Part shown: positions 1-11,894 of the stretch, one piece after another | Position numbering within the stretch: position 1 is the first letter of the stretch | How the letters are laid out: each line of letters opens with the position of its first letter | DNA from: Sphingopyxis sp. | GTDB taxonomy: Bacteria > Pseudomonadota > Alphaproteobacteria > Sphingomonadales > Sphingomonadaceae | Length of the DNA stretch: 64,000 bases | Direction of reading: 5' to 3' | Assembly: GCA_030145715.1 (NCBI GenBank) | Contig: JAIXHQ010000011.1 | Coordinates: forward strand, 1 to 64,000 | Program-made: the position numbers and the translations under genes | Notes under the pieces: model-generated | What the model was told of the DNA's origin: nothing | Database searches by the model: none | What the model saw: the letters and a program-made list of their open reading frames with translations, nothing else

Positions 1-224
1 CGTTGTCGCTGACGATCATGCCGGGCTTGCCACGCCGGGCGATCAGCTCGGTCAGCTCGCGCAGCTTCTCACGCAAACCGGCATCATCGTCCCGCGTGGA
101 ACGGTAACGCACGCTCTTGCGATCGGCATTGATGACACGACACGCCCGCCGTTCGCTCATCCCGTGGCAGGCCTGGAGATGAGCCACAGCTTCCCGCTTG
201 GCGGCGGGCGTCAGAACTTTTTTG
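1..224 (-). pseudogene. IS3-family transposase OrfB, internally deleted and cut by the window edge
   Basis: In the -1 frame after the A6G slippery run the translation begins KKVLTPAAKREAVAHLQ and continues through MSERRACRV and KSVRYRS, the normal OrfB start. It then goes LREKLREL directly into TELIARRGKPGMIVSDN. In intact IS407-group OrfB proteins about 100 or more residues separate these blocks, and the first catalytic Asp of the DDE triad lies in the missing part. The junction falls at a repeated REL coding motif, which suggests recombination between short direct repeats. The reading frame itself stays open to the window edge. Confidence 0.75.
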
Positions 225-477
225 ACAGGAGATCCTTCAACGCAGCCTGGTCGAGCATCGCATCGGCCAGCAGCCGCTTAAGCTTCGCGTTCTCGCTCTC
301 GAGCTCCTTCAGTCGCCGTGCCTCGGATATCTCCAGCCCGCCATACTTCGACTTCCAGTTGTAGATCGTCGCTTCCGACACACCGTGCCGCCGGGCGAGG
401 TCCGCAGTCTTCGCGCCCGCCTCAGCCTCCTTCAGCACGCCGATGATCTGCTCTTCCGTAAACCTCGTTCTCTTCAT
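211..477 (-). CDS. IS3-family transposase OrfA
   Basis: This 88-residue protein is the DNA-binding subunit of an IS3-family transposase. Residues 1-45 form the HTH_Tnp_1 helix-turn-helix (FTEEQIIGVLKEAEAG, then a second helix around VSEATIYNWKSKYGG). Residues 50-85 form the leucine-rich coiled coil that multimerises OrfA and OrfB. Near its 3' end the coding strand reads A6G (plus-strand 217-223), the usual -1 slippage site that makes OrfAB in this family. The ATG start at 475-477 lies about 65 nt inside the probable terminal repeat. Because the downstream orfB is deleted, a functional transposase from this copy is unlikely. Confidence 0.9.
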   Translation of the reverse strand: MKRTRFTEEQIIGVLKEAEAGAKTADLARRHGVSEATIYNWKSKYGGLEISEARRLKELESENAKLKRLLADAMLDQAALKDLLSKKF

Positions 478-543
478 CTCGTCCGTCCTTCCATCAAGGT
501 CGGGCTCTAATCAAGACTGGAGAAAAATCAGGGGGTCACGTCA

Positions 544-835
544 TACGTAAATTAATTACTTGTATTTAAATAGATATTTGAACAAGGGCGCGCACCGAAT
601 AATATGTTTACTGTCGTGCTAGGATCCACCATTTCCTTCATTGAAATTTTCAAGGTTATAGAGTTTTTGTGTCAATTTCCCACATTCCGTTCCATATTTG
701 GGGGGGCGATTTGAAGGGTTGATGCCGCATACCTCGGCGCGCTTGTCTTTCTAAAGGGAAAATTGATTGTCAGCGACGTAAGTAATGATCGGATCGGATT
801 GTATTTTCCGTCACCTTTTCCGTCATATTGATGAA
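544..835. other. AT-rich intergenic region, no gene recognised
   Basis: Between the IS end and the uvrA stop codon the sequence is much richer in A and T than the rest of the window (for example the run around 548-585). I see no convincing coding frame with a ribosome binding site and no tRNA-like fold. A short direct repeat TTTTCCGTCA occurs near 805-830, just downstream of uvrA. The composition suggests leftover foreign DNA next to the IS, which is inference only. Confidence 0.4.
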
Positions 836-3739
<2,904 letters not shown>

Positions 3740-3750
3740 GGGGGAGGTGT

Positions 3751-3765
3751 GTTCCAGATTTGTTC
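3751..3765 (-). promoter_or_regulatory. SOS box (LexA operator) of uvrA
   Basis: The sequence GTTC-CAGATTT-GTTC (GAAC-N7-GAAC on the uvrA strand) matches exactly the alphaproteobacterial LexA operator GTTC-N7-GTTC. It ends 11 nt before the uvrA ATG. The position and the known LexA control of uvrA in this class make DNA-damage induction very likely. Confidence 0.85.
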
Positions 3766-3838
3766 TAAGGGCGCAAGTCCGGCCTTGCGCGGTCTGTCGT
3801 TAAATAGGGTCGTGGACGCGGCATCGCAATGCGCCCTG

Positions 3839-5371
3839 CTAACGCTCTGGCGGCGCGTTGCCATGGTCCCATCGCAGCGTCATGGCGATGAGCGACAAGG
3901 CCGCCCCGATGATGATGAACAGCGCGGGAAACCCGCCCAGCACCGACATCATTCGGATGCCGTCGATGCCGCCGCCCGCGACGAGCACCAGCGCGACCAG
4001 TCCGACGGTGATCCCCCACACCGCCTGGATGGCGATCGGTGCCTCTGGCGCGTCGGGCGAAATGCCGCGCGTCGAAAGCGCGCTCATCGCCGAGACATTG
4101 GCGTCGGCGCCCGCGACATAGGACAGGAAGATGGCGAACAGCACGATCGCGGCGACTCCGGGGCCACCGCCCAGCGCGCTGAACAGGCGAAAGAGCACGG
4201 GATCGGGCCCCTGCGCGGTCAGGATGGCATAGAGCGCGGCGCCGCTCTGCTGATCCAGCGCGATCGTGGCGCCGGCGATCGCGGTCATCCACACCGCGCC
4301 GAACAGCGACGGCAGGATCAGATTATAGAGGATGAAGGCGCGGACGCTGTACCCGACCGCAAGGCGGCCGAGGAACAGGGCCGTCACCGGCGCCCAGGCA
4401 AACCAGTTCGCCCAGTTGAAGATCGTCCATTGCCGGTGCCAGTCGGTATCGACGTCAAGGCCCAGGTTGCGCGGCACGAAGGTCGTCAAATAATCAACCG
4501 TGCCGCGCAGCGACAATCCGATCATCTCTGCCGTCGGTCCCGCGATCAGGACGAAAAGGATGATGGCGAAAAACAGCCATGTGTTGACCACCGACAATCC
4601 GGCGATGCCCTTTTGCAGCCCGGTCGCGGCCGAGATCAGAAAGCTGGCGACGATGGCGACGGCGATGGCCCAGCGAAGCGGCGGCCCGCCCGTGAAGCCG
4701 CCGATCCCCTCGACGCCTCCGGCCACCGCCAATATGCCCGCGCCCATCGACGCCGCCATTCCGGCGACGAGCGCATAGAGGCAGATGATGTCGATGCCGG
4801 TTCCGACGGGGCCGTGCGCCCGCTGGCCGATCAGCGGGACGAACAGCGACGACAGGCTGAATCTTTCGCCGCGGTTATAATATACGAGCGCAAAGGCGAG
4901 ACCGGCGACTGTATAGATGGCGTAGGGCGTCAACGTCCAATGGAGGAACATCGTCGACATGGCAAAGGTGGCCGCCGCGTCGCTGCCGGGAGTGAGGCCG
5001 AGCATCGCGGGCGGATCGTTGAGGTGGAACAGCGGTTCGGCAGCGCCCCAGAACAGGATGCCGGTGGCGATCGTCGTGCAAAGCGTGACGGCGAACCATC
5101 GCCAGCGGTTCAATATCGGCCGGGCGTCCGGCCCGCCGATGATGCGGCCGCCCAGCGGCGACAGGGCGATGCCGCCGAGCAGCGCGAGAAAGCCGAGGCC
5201 AGCCCAGGCGAAGACCGGCGAGAAATGCCGCAGGATCCAATCGTTGATCGCGGTTTCCGCCGCGATGACGGCGGTACCCTTCCAAAGGCTGAGCAACACG
5301 GCGGCGAGAAGGACCACCAGGGGCGTGAAAAACACGGGACGATTGACGGGATGCTTTGGTGGTGCGGGCAA
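3839..5371 (-). CDS. BCCT-family transporter (betaine/choline/carnitine type)
   Basis: A hydrophobic protein of about 510 residues with roughly 12 membrane segments that fits the betaine-choline-carnitine transporter family. Diagnostic stretches are WTLTPYAIYTVAGLAFA with the following YYNRGERFSLSS, the GPVGTGIDI loop, and the tryptophan-rich signature QWTIFNWANWFAWAPV. It probably imports a quaternary ammonium osmolyte by Na+ or H+ symport; the substrate cannot be read from sequence. There is no ATG near the N-terminus. I chose the TTG at 5371 (MPAPPKHPVNRPVFF), but the GTG at 5335 is equally possible. The frame stays open upstream, antisense to the divergent gene at 5502, and that part does not look like protein. 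Confidence 0.85.
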   Translation of the reverse strand: MPAPPKHPVNRPVFFTPLVVLLAAVLLSLWKGTAVIAAETAINDWILRHFSPVFAWAGLGFLALLGGIALSPLGGRIIGGPDARPILNRWRWFAVTLCTTIATGILFWGAAEPLFHLNDPPAMLGLTPGSDAAATFAMSTMFLHWTLTPYAIYTVAGLAFALVYYNRGERFSLSSLFVPLIGQRAHGPVGTGIDIICLYALVAGMAASMGAGILAVAGGVEGIGGFTGGPPLRWAIAVAIVASFLISAATGLQKGIAGLSVVNTWLFFAIILFVLIAGPTAEMIGLSLRGTVDYLTTFVPRNLGLDVDTDWHRQWTIFNWANWFAWAPVTALFLGRLAVGYSVRAFILYNLILPSLFGAVWMTAIAGATIALDQQSGAALYAILTAQGPDPVLFRLFSALGGGPGVAAIVLFAIFLSYVAGADANVSAMSALSTRGISPDAPEAPIAIQAVWGITVGLVALVLVAGGGIDGIRMMSVLGGFPALFIIIGAALSLIAMTLRWDHGNAPPER

Positions 5372-5501
5372 AGGATCAGCCGATGACAGGTGGGATGGAT
5401 GGGCAGCATGGCCGCTGCCCGGTATCGCGTCAATTCGGGCGGGAACGCGGCACGGCGCAAAGCGTTGGACCCGCAGACAAGCGATGGAAGGAGATTCTTC
5501 G

Positions 5502-5909
5502 ATGACCAGAAGCCTATTGGCGACCGCCGCCGCGCTGGCGCTGCTGGGATCGGGACAGGCCCTGGCCGTCCAGGCACCGACCGATGCCGCCGCTTCGGCG
5601 ACCAGCGAGAAAAAGGCGCCCGACGGAACGACGCCCGAGGAACGGTCGAATACCGCCCGGCTGAATGCCGAACAGGCCGCTCGGGCCAAGGCCGAGAATA
5701 CGACCTATCAACAGGAAGTGTCCGCCGCCCAGCAACAGGTCGCGCATGACCAGGCCGACTTCGTTCAGGAAACGGCAGTCTATGAAGCCGAAAAGGCGCG
5801 CGTTGCCGCGATGTCGGCCGCCGAACGGATCAAGTGGGAGGCGGATGTCGCCGCCTGCCGGGGCGGCGATCGCACCCGCTGCGCGCCGCCCGCAACGCCG
5901 CCGCGCTGA
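5502..5909 (+). CDS. small exported coiled-coil protein of unknown function
   Basis: A 135-residue protein with a clear signal peptide (MTRSLLATAAALALLGSGQALA). An alanine/glutamate/glutamine-rich helical region follows, about residues 45-105, likely a coiled coil, with a C-terminal segment containing two cysteines (AACRGGDRTRC). The start is fixed by AAGGAG eight bases before the ATG at 5502. It diverges from the BCCT transporter and converges, four bases apart, with the gene at 5914. I do not recognise the family; periplasmic location is the only inference. Confidence 0.7.
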   Translation: MTRSLLATAAALALLGSGQALAVQAPTDAAASATSEKKAPDGTTPEERSNTARLNAEQAARAKAENTTYQQEVSAAQQQVAHDQADFVQETAVYEAEKARVAAMSAAERIKWEADVAACRGGDRTRCAPPATPPR

Positions 5910-5913
5910 CGGA

Positions 5914-6414
5914 TCAGGCGCCCGTCGCGGGCATCGACGGTGTTTCCATGGGCGCGGCCTCACCGGCTGGCGGTGGATTGCCCTGTTGAGCCGTGGTGGG
6001 CGCCTCGTCGATGCGTTCCACGGGCGCGACCGGCGGTGGTTGGGGCAGCGGATCGTCGTCGCCGATCCGAAATTCGATCATTTCGCCCGCTGGCGTATCG
6101 AAATCATCGGCGCGGAATCGAGGCGGTTCACCGTCCGTGAACTCGTCACGATCATCGCGCGAACGTGTGCCCCCATCATAGGCCAGCCTGCAGTTGGGGC
6201 AGAACGGAGCGGCTTCACCCTGCGGCCCCAGCGCATCGGGATTGGCGCTGAGCCGCGAAAAGGATTCTGATTCGATCGATGCGTTTCGCGGGCCATCGCC
6301 GACGATGCGTTCGCCGAGCATCATTCCGCCCGCGACGCCGACCAATATCAGCACCGACCAGCGGCCAATGCGCGCCGCAAGGACGCGACTCGTGGCGGGA
6401 TGTCGCCTTGCCAT
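5914..6414 (-). CDS. single-pass membrane protein of unknown function
   Basis: A 166-residue protein with a basic N-terminus and one transmembrane segment at about residues 17-35 (WSVLILVGVAGGMML). A hydrophilic, proline-rich tail follows. A CPNC pair sits at about residue 72 and an acidic stretch at about 85-125. The layout suggests an inner-membrane anchor with a periplasmic, low-complexity domain. The ATG at 6412-6414 is the first in frame. No family is recognised. It converges with the exported protein ending at 5909. Confidence 0.6.
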   Translation of the reverse strand: MARRHPATSRVLAARIGRWSVLILVGVAGGMMLGERIVGDGPRNASIESESFSRLSANPDALGPQGEAAPFCPNCRLAYDGGTRSRDDRDEFTDGEPPRFRADDFDTPAGEMIEFRIGDDDPLPQPPPVAPVERIDEAPTTAQQGNPPPAGEAAPMETPSMPATGA

Positions 6415-6662
6415 GCCCGATGATGGTCATGGCTTGATCGGCGGTGCAACCGTGATGGCGCAGATGCCGACAACTGACCGTTGGTCGACGCCCGACCGCC
6501 TTTCGTCGGGTCAGTCGATCATCCGGCGAGGCCTGTCGAACCCCGCGTGATCGAGCGGGTGATTGGGCGCATTTGGACGGTGCGGGATGCGGAGGGGCCT
6601 GGCCTCCCCGGTCCGGGACCCACCGTATCCCGCATCCGATACCCCAGAGAGGAGTCCCCCCC
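6415..6662. other. intergenic leader and promoter region of the UrcA gene
   Basis: About 250 bases without a convincing gene between two divergent starts. An imperfect inverted repeat pairs GCGGGATGCGG (near 6583) with CCGTATCCCGC (near 6625) just upstream of the UrcA ribosome binding site. Promoters for both flanking genes must lie here, but I could not assign clear -35/-10 boxes. Confidence 0.3.
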
Positions 6663-7013
6663 ATGGCGAATCTTTCCCTATTTTTGCTCGCTGCGCCCAT
6701 TGCCGTCATCGGCGCCGCCGCTCCCGCTGCAGCCGAAGGTGACAAGGAATCGAGCAGCGTCATCGTTCAATATCGCGATCTCGACCTGACAAGTGCCAAG
6801 GGTCGCGACCGGCTGTCGGCACGAATCAAATCGGCCGTGCGCTCGGTGTGCGGCAATCCGCCCGGATACAGGATCGACCTGCGCGGTCGGATGTTGGCCG
6901 CGCGCTGCGAAGAGGCGGCCGGGGCGGACGCCGATGCCAAGATGGCCGCGCTGTTCGACCGTAGCGGCGTCCAACTGGCCGACCGCGGAGAAATTGTCGT
7001 CGCCATACCCTGA
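6663..7013 (+). CDS. UrcA family protein, exported
   Basis: A 116-residue protein with a signal peptide (MANLSLFLLAAPIAVIGAAAPAAA). The mature domain has the UrcA-family pattern: VQYRDLDLTSAKGRDRLSAR, then IKSAVRSVCG and a second cysteine in AARCEEAA. UrcA proteins are small periplasmic proteins widespread in sphingomonads and caulobacters, without a defined biochemical function. GAGAGGAG lies about 10 bases before the ATG at 6663. The leader around 6580-6650 can form an imperfect hairpin. Confidence 0.85.
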   Translation: MANLSLFLLAAPIAVIGAAAPAAAEGDKESSSVIVQYRDLDLTSAKGRDRLSARIKSAVRSVCGNPPGYRIDLRGRMLAARCEEAAGADADAKMAALFDRSGVQLADRGEIVVAIP

Positions 7014-7036
7014 CGGTCGACAGTGGCGTTGTTCCC

Positions 7037-7069
7037 AAAGGCGATCATGCCCCGTGCATGATCGCCTTT
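7037..7069. terminator. bidirectional terminator between urcA-like and lytTR genes
   Basis: A perfect 14-bp inverted repeat, AAAGGCGATCATGC, loop CCCGT, then GCATGATCGCCTTT. It lies between two convergent genes and runs AAA to TTT on both strands, as expected for a bidirectional intrinsic terminator. The stop codon of the response regulator (7045-7047) is inside the stem. Confidence 0.75.
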
Positions 7070-7779
7070 ACGTCGTGAAGATAGGTACGGCCGATCCGGT
7101 GCACCCCGCCGTCGCCCAGATCGACGCTCCACGCCCCATCGCCATGATGTTTCAGCCCGACGATGCCGCCCCGGCGAACCATTTTCGACCGGTGGATCCG
7201 CATGAACTGTTCCGGGTTCATGCGCGCTTCCAATAATTTGATCGTCTGATGGATCAACCAACTGCGCCCGCCGACGTGCAGGCGCATATAATCGCGCTCC
7301 GCCTCGATCAGATCGACCTGGCCTGCGTCGATGCGCAGCATTTCGCCGCGGTTCTGGACCCAGAATTCATTGATCCATTTGCCCTTGCGGCTCGGCGCCC
7401 GCTCGGTGGCATGCCATTCGCGCACCCGCGACAAGGCGCGGTTTAGGCGATCGGGCGATACGGGTTTCAGCAGATAGTCAACCGCCGCAACATCGAATGC
7501 CGCGACGGCATAGCGATCGAATGCGGTGACGAAGACGACCGCCGGCGGATCGTCGAGTGCTTCGATCGCGGCGGCGACTTCCAGCCCGTTGAGGTCGGGC
7601 ATCGCGATGTCGCACAGCACAAGGTCGGGCGCGAGTGCGTCGACCATACGCAGCGCCGAGGCGCCGTCGCTGGCGGTGCCGACCAGCGATACACCGTCCT
7701 GTTGGCCGGTCAGTATCTGCAGCCGTTCAATGGCAAGCGGTTCATCGTCGACGATCAGGGTGCGGAGCGTCTGGATCAT
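7045..7779 (-). CDS. LytTR-family response regulator
   Basis: A 244-residue response regulator. The receiver domain (about residues 6-120) contains the acidic pair in IVDDEPLA, the phosphoacceptor Asp in LVLCDIAMPDLNG, and the conserved Lys in YLLKPVSP. The C-terminal LytTR DNA-binding domain (about 140-244) includes the typical IEAERDYMRLH and FMRIHRSKMV motifs. It is encoded 3 bases after the sensor kinase, so the two form one operon and a cognate pair. The ATG at 7777-7779 is the only good start. The target genes and signal are unknown. Confidence 0.95.
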   Translation of the reverse strand: MIQTLRTLIVDDEPLAIERLQILTGQQDGVSLVGTASDGASALRMVDALAPDLVLCDIAMPDLNGLEVAAAIEALDDPPAVVFVTAFDRYAVAAFDVAAVDYLLKPVSPDRLNRALSRVREWHATERAPSRKGKWINEFWVQNRGEMLRIDAGQVDLIEAERDYMRLHVGGRSWLIHQTIKLLEARMNPEQFMRIHRSKMVRRGGIVGLKHHGDGAWSVDLGDGGVHRIGRTYLHDVKAIMHGA

Positions 7780-7782
7780 GAT

Positions 7783-8955
7783 TCAATAGGCCTCCCGCGC
7801 CAGTGGCAGCCACAGCGACACCGCGAAACCGCCGCTGTCCGACACGCCCCATTCGCAACCCGCCGCGGGGCCGTAGCGGGTCAGCAACCGTTCGCGCACA
7901 TTGCCCAGCCCCAAGCCGGTTCCCGACGCGGGCGCGGGCGCGTTGGGATCGGTATCATTTTCGATCCTCAGCACCAGCAGGCCATGTTCGGCGCTGGCGG
8001 AAAGCCGGACCGCGATTTTCCCCTTGCTGGGCGCCACGCCATATTTGATCGCATTTTCGATGATCGGTTGCAGGATCAGCACGGGAACGCGGGCGTTTTC
8101 CAGTTCGGCCGGCATCGTGACATCGACTTGCAGACGGTCCGGGAACCGCACCTGTTCGATGTCGAGATACAGGCGTTGCAGGGCGATCTCCTCGTCCAGG
8201 CTGACCAACTGTTCGGGATCGACGGCGAGCGAGGACCGCAGAAAGGACGAAAGGTTCATGATCATCGTCTCTGCCTCGGTCTTCGATCCGCGCAGCACCA
8301 AGGCCGAGAGCGAGTTCAACGTGTTGAACAGGAAATGGGGATTGACCTGATAATGCAGCGCGCGAAGCTGCGCCGTCTGCGCCTCGATACGGAAATGGTC
8401 GGCGCGCCGTTCGACAGCGCGCATTTCATTCGCATAGCCAAAGGCGACGTAGAGCGAGGCCCAGACGGCAAAGAAGAAATACCAGCGGACCGAACTGTCG
8501 AGAATCAGCACGATTTCCCATGCGTCCGGATATTTTTCCCGCATTTCCGCGATCAGCTTGGCGCTGTCGGCGACCGGGAACCAGTGATAGAAAACCATAA
8601 GATTGACGGCCGCATAGACGATCACCAGCGGTATCGCGGCGCCCAGTGCGGCGGCGAGACGGGCGCCGAAGCTGCGCGGCTGGGCCCGCTGGAGAAGCTG
8701 GTAGAGGACGAAGGTACACAGGATTCCGGCGATCACCACGATGCCGCGTCGGCCGGCGGACGCCCATTGGTCCGCCACGCCGGTCAACATCGCGAGCCCG
8801 GTGGTAATCAGGAAATAGATGAGCCACATCGCGATGATCGACCCGATCGCGACGCGCGGGTTGACATGGGCGTCCGATGCCCGCCAATCGGGCGCCGCCG
8901 CCAGCATTTTCGCGCGCTGATCGCGCAGCGCGTCTTTACGGATGGTCATGGTCAT
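7783..8955 (-). CDS. LytS/YehU-type sensor histidine kinase
   Basis: A 390-residue membrane kinase of the His_kinase (PF06580) group. Four hydrophobic segments lie within residues 30-190. The phosphoacceptor region is LHYQVNPHFLFNTLNSL, the N box is IIENAIKYGV, and the glycine-rich box is GTGLGLGNVRERLLTRYG. It should phosphorylate the adjacent LytTR regulator. No extracellular sensor domain is evident, so sensing is probably through the membrane part. The first of two ATGs (8955; alternative 8949) was chosen; no strong ribosome binding site distinguishes them. Confidence 0.93.
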   Translation of the reverse strand: MTMTIRKDALRDQRAKMLAAAPDWRASDAHVNPRVAIGSIIAMWLIYFLITTGLAMLTGVADQWASAGRRGIVVIAGILCTFVLYQLLQRAQPRSFGARLAAALGAAIPLVIVYAAVNLMVFYHWFPVADSAKLIAEMREKYPDAWEIVLILDSSVRWYFFFAVWASLYVAFGYANEMRAVERRADHFRIEAQTAQLRALHYQVNPHFLFNTLNSLSALVLRGSKTEAETMIMNLSSFLRSSLAVDPEQLVSLDEEIALQRLYLDIEQVRFPDRLQVDVTMPAELENARVPVLILQPIIENAIKYGVAPSKGKIAVRLSASAEHGLLVLRIENDTDPNAPAPASGTGLGLGNVRERLLTRYGPAAGCEWGVSDSGGFAVSLWLPLAREAY

Positions 8956-9125
8956 CGCGGCCTGTTTAGCGCCAAAGGCGGTGCGGTGACCAGCGGTTCA
9001 CCGGTCGCCAGTCGAAGCGGCGGCGACCTTGGTCGAAAGGCGCGCGCCCCCTGGCATGGCGGAGCCAGACCGACCGCCGGGGCCACGCCGGCCGCGACGG
9101 ATCGGTGCAACGGCCGCGGTGCCGT

Positions 9126-11843
9126 TCACCCCAGCCTTGTCAGCGCGGCGGTCAGGCGTTCGGCTTCGGCTTCCTTGGCGGCGTGGTCGGCGCGCGCCTT
9201 TTCGACCGCTTCGGGCTTGGCGCGCTCGACGAACGAGGGGTTGCCCAGCCGCCCGGCGAGGCCGTCGCGTTCCTTGGTTGCCGCGGCCAGTGCCTTGGTC
9301 AGCCGGTCGCGTTCGGCGGCGATGTCGATCACCCCTTCGAGGGGGACGGTGATCGTCTCACCATCGACCACCAACTGCGCCGATGCCCCTGCGGGCGCGG
9401 GGTCGAAGCGGATCGCGTCGAGGCGAGCGAGGCGGTCGAGCTGCGCCGCGAGCTTGTCGGTGCGGTCCTTCAACGACGCCGGGAAATGCGCGGTCAGGCG
9501 GGCGCCAGGGGGAAGGCCGAGTTCGGCCTTTGCCGTGCGAAGTTCGCTGACCAGCTTGATAAGCCAGTCGATGTCGGCGCTGGCATCGGCATCGTGCGGT
9601 GCGTTCGGCGCGGGCCATTGCGCGGTTATCAGCAGATGGTCGGCGCGGTCGCCGAGCCCGGTCCACAATTCCTCTGTGATGAAGGGCATGAACGGATGGA
9701 GCATGACGAGGATCTGGTCGAGCACCCATCCGGCGACGGCCTTTGTTTCGTCGTCGATCGCGCCTCTCTCGACGTCGCTCGATACGGGCTTGATGAGTTC
9801 AAGATACCAGTCGCAGAAACGGTCCCACGCAAAGCTGTAGATCGCGTTCGCTGCCTCGTCGAAGCGATAGGCGGCAAAGGCTGTTTCCATCGCGGCGACG
9901 GTCGCGGCGACCTCGCCGATGATCCAGCGGTTGACCGGCAGCGTCGCGGTGGGCGCTTCGACGCTGGTCGAGGCCGAAATGCCATTGGCTTCGCAAAAGC
10001 GCGCGGCATTCCAAAGCTTTGTTGCGAAATTGCGATAGCCCGCAAGGCGCGCGTCATCCATCTTGATGTCGCGGCCTTGGCTTTCCATCGCCGCCATGAA
10101 GAAACGCAGCGCGTCGGCGCCATATTGGTCGATCAGCCCGAGCGGATCGACGACATTGCCCTTTGACTTCGACATCTTCGAACCGTCGGGCGCGCGGACG
10201 AGGCCGTGGAGATAGAGCGTCTTCCACGGCACGTCGCCCATGAACTCCATGCCCTGCATCGCCATGCGGGCGTCCCAGAAGAAAAGGATGTCGAAGCCCG
10301 AAATGAGGACGTCATTGGGGTAGTGGCGTTTCACAAGGTCGCTGTTTTCGGGCCAGCCGAGCGTTGCGAAGGGCCAGAGCGCCGAGGAGAACCAGGTGTC
10401 GAGCACGTCGGGATCGCGCGTCAGGGCAACGCCTGCGCCGGCTTTTGCCTGTGCTTCCTCTTCGGTCTCTGCGACGAATATACGGCCGTCCTCGGCGTAC
10501 CATGCCGGAATCCGATGCCCCCACCAGAGTTGGCGCGAGACGCACCAGGGCTGGATATTCTCCATCCAGTTGAAGAAGGTTTTTTCCCACGTCTTCGGCA
10601 CAATGTTGATGCGGCCGTCGCGCACCGCCGCCATCGGCGGCTGCGCCAGCGTTTCGGCATCGACATACCATTGGTCGGTCAGCCAGGGTTCAATCACCAC
10701 GCCGCCGCGATCGCCGAAGGGGGTCTGGATCGTTCGCGGCTCCGCCTCATGCTCGATGACATCGCCCTCTTTTGAGGTCACGACATGCGGGATCAGGAAG
10801 TCCGCTTCCTTCATGCGCGCCACGACCAGCTCGCGCGCGCCGTCCTTGCCGTCGCGCTTGAAGCGATGGAGGCCGAGATATTCGTCGGGGATCAGCCCGT
10901 CGGCGGTCTGGATGACGTTTGCATCGCCGTCGAGCATGTTGAGCATCTCACTGGCTTTAATGCCCGCGCGCTTGCCGACCTCAAAATCGTTGAAGTCGTG
11001 TCCCGGGGTGATTTTCACCGCGCCCGACCCCAGTTCCGGATCGGCATGTTCGTCGGCGACTATCGGAACGCGGCGGCCGGTGATGGGCAGCGTCACAAAC
11101 TGGCCGATCACGCTTTTGTAGCGCGCGTCATCGGGGTGTACCGCGACCGCCATGTCGGCGAGCATCGTTTCGGGCCGCGTCGTCGCGACCTCGATATAAT
11201 CGCGGCCGTCGTCGAGTTTCACACCGTCGGCGAGCGGATATTTGAAATGCCAGAAGCCGCCCTGAACCTCCTGCGTTTCGACCTCCAGGTCCGAAATCGC
11301 GGTCTTCAGTTTCGGATCCCAGTTCACCAGCCGCTTGTCGCGGTAGATCAGGCCCTTTTTATGAAGGTCGACGAATACCTTGACCACCGCGCGGGTGAAA
11401 TGCGGGTCCATGGTGAATTGTTCGCGCGACCAGTCCATCGAACAGCCCAGGCGGCGAAGCTGGCCGGTGATCTGACCGCCGCTTTCCGCCTTCCACTGCC
11501 AAATCTTGTCGATGAAATCTTCGCGGTTATAGTTGGTGCGCTTGTCCTGCCGCGCCTCCATCTGGCGTTCGACCACCATCTGGGTCGCGATGCCGGCATG
11601 GTCCATCCCGACCACCCACAGCGCATCCTTGCCGCGCAGCCGTTCGTAACGGACGAGAACATCCTGCAACGTATTGTCGAGCGCGTGGCCGATGTGCAGC
11701 GCGCCGGTGACGTTCGGCGGCGGGTTGACGATCGTGAACGGTGTCGCGTCGGGACGCGCGGGGCGAAACAGCCCGCGGCTTTCCCATTCATGGGCCCATT
11801 TCGCCTCGATAGCGGCGGGATCGAACGTTTTTTCCATCGGCAT
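9126..11843 (-). CDS. valS: valyl-tRNA synthetase
   Basis: ValS (905 residues) charges tRNA-Val. The class I signature HIGH is in [14 protein letters not shown] and KMSKS in [14 protein letters not shown]. The editing (CP1) domain lies between them, including [15 protein letters not shown]. The C-terminal 70 residues form the coiled-coil tRNA-binding arm typical of ValS ([15 protein letters not shown], and later [17 protein letters not shown]). The start is the ATG at 11843 (MPMEKTFDP); 11837 is a close alternative, while the upstream TTG lacks a ribosome binding site. It stands alone between the kinase gene and the toxin-like gene. Confidence 0.98.
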   Translation of the reverse strand: MPMEKTFDPAAIEAKWAHEWESRGLFRPARPDATPFTIVNPPPNVTGALHIGHALDNTLQDVLVRYERLRGKDALWVVGMDHAGIATQMVVERQMEARQDKRTNYNREDFIDKIWQWKAESGGQITGQLRRLGCSMDWSREQFTMDPHFTRAVVKVFVDLHKKGLIYRDKRLVNWDPKLKTAISDLEVETQEVQGGFWHFKYPLADGVKLDDGRDYIEVATTRPETMLADMAVAVHPDDARYKSVIGQFVTLPITGRRVPIVADEHADPELGSGAVKITPGHDFNDFEVGKRAGIKASEMLNMLDGDANVIQTADGLIPDEYLGLHRFKRDGKDGARELVVARMKEADFLIPHVVTSKEGDVIEHEAEPRTIQTPFGDRGGVVIEPWLTDQWYVDAETLAQPPMAAVRDGRINIVPKTWEKTFFNWMENIQPWCVSRQLWWGHRIPAWYAEDGRIFVAETEEEAQAKAGAGVALTRDPDVLDTWFSSALWPFATLGWPENSDLVKRHYPNDVLISGFDILFFWDARMAMQGMEFMGDVPWKTLYLHGLVRAPDGSKMSKSKGNVVDPLGLIDQYGADALRFFMAAMESQGRDIKMDDARLAGYRNFATKLWNAARFCEANGISASTSVEAPTATLPVNRWIIGEVAATVAAMETAFAAYRFDEAANAIYSFAWDRFCDWYLELIKPVSSDVERGAIDDETKAVAGWVLDQILVMLHPFMPFITEELWTGLGDRADHLLITAQWPAPNAPHDADASADIDWLIKLVSELRTAKAELGLPPGARLTAHFPASLKDRTDKLAAQLDRLARLDAIRFDPAPAGASAQLVVDGETITVPLEGVIDIAAERDRLTKALAAATKERDGLAGRLGNPSFVERAKPEAVEKARADHAAKEAEAERLTAALTRLG

Positions 11844-11894
11844 AGCCGCGCGCCTTTGCCAGTCGGGGGACAAAGCGGCAAGGGGGCACGAGGG

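Larger units (their letters stand above)
1..543 (-). mobile_element. IS3-family insertion sequence, left part, internally deleted
   Basis: The segment holds orfA and the beginning of orfB of an IS3-family element (IS407-like group by the OrfA sequence), read on the minus strand and cut by the window edge. The probable terminal repeat is at about 514-543, where the minus strand begins TGACGTGACCCCCTG just upstream of orfA. IS3-family ends usually start with TG. The orfB frame runs directly from the N-terminal region into the motif that normally sits beside the second catalytic aspartate, so the copy appears internally deleted. The other end and any target-site duplication lie outside the window. 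Confidence 0.8.
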
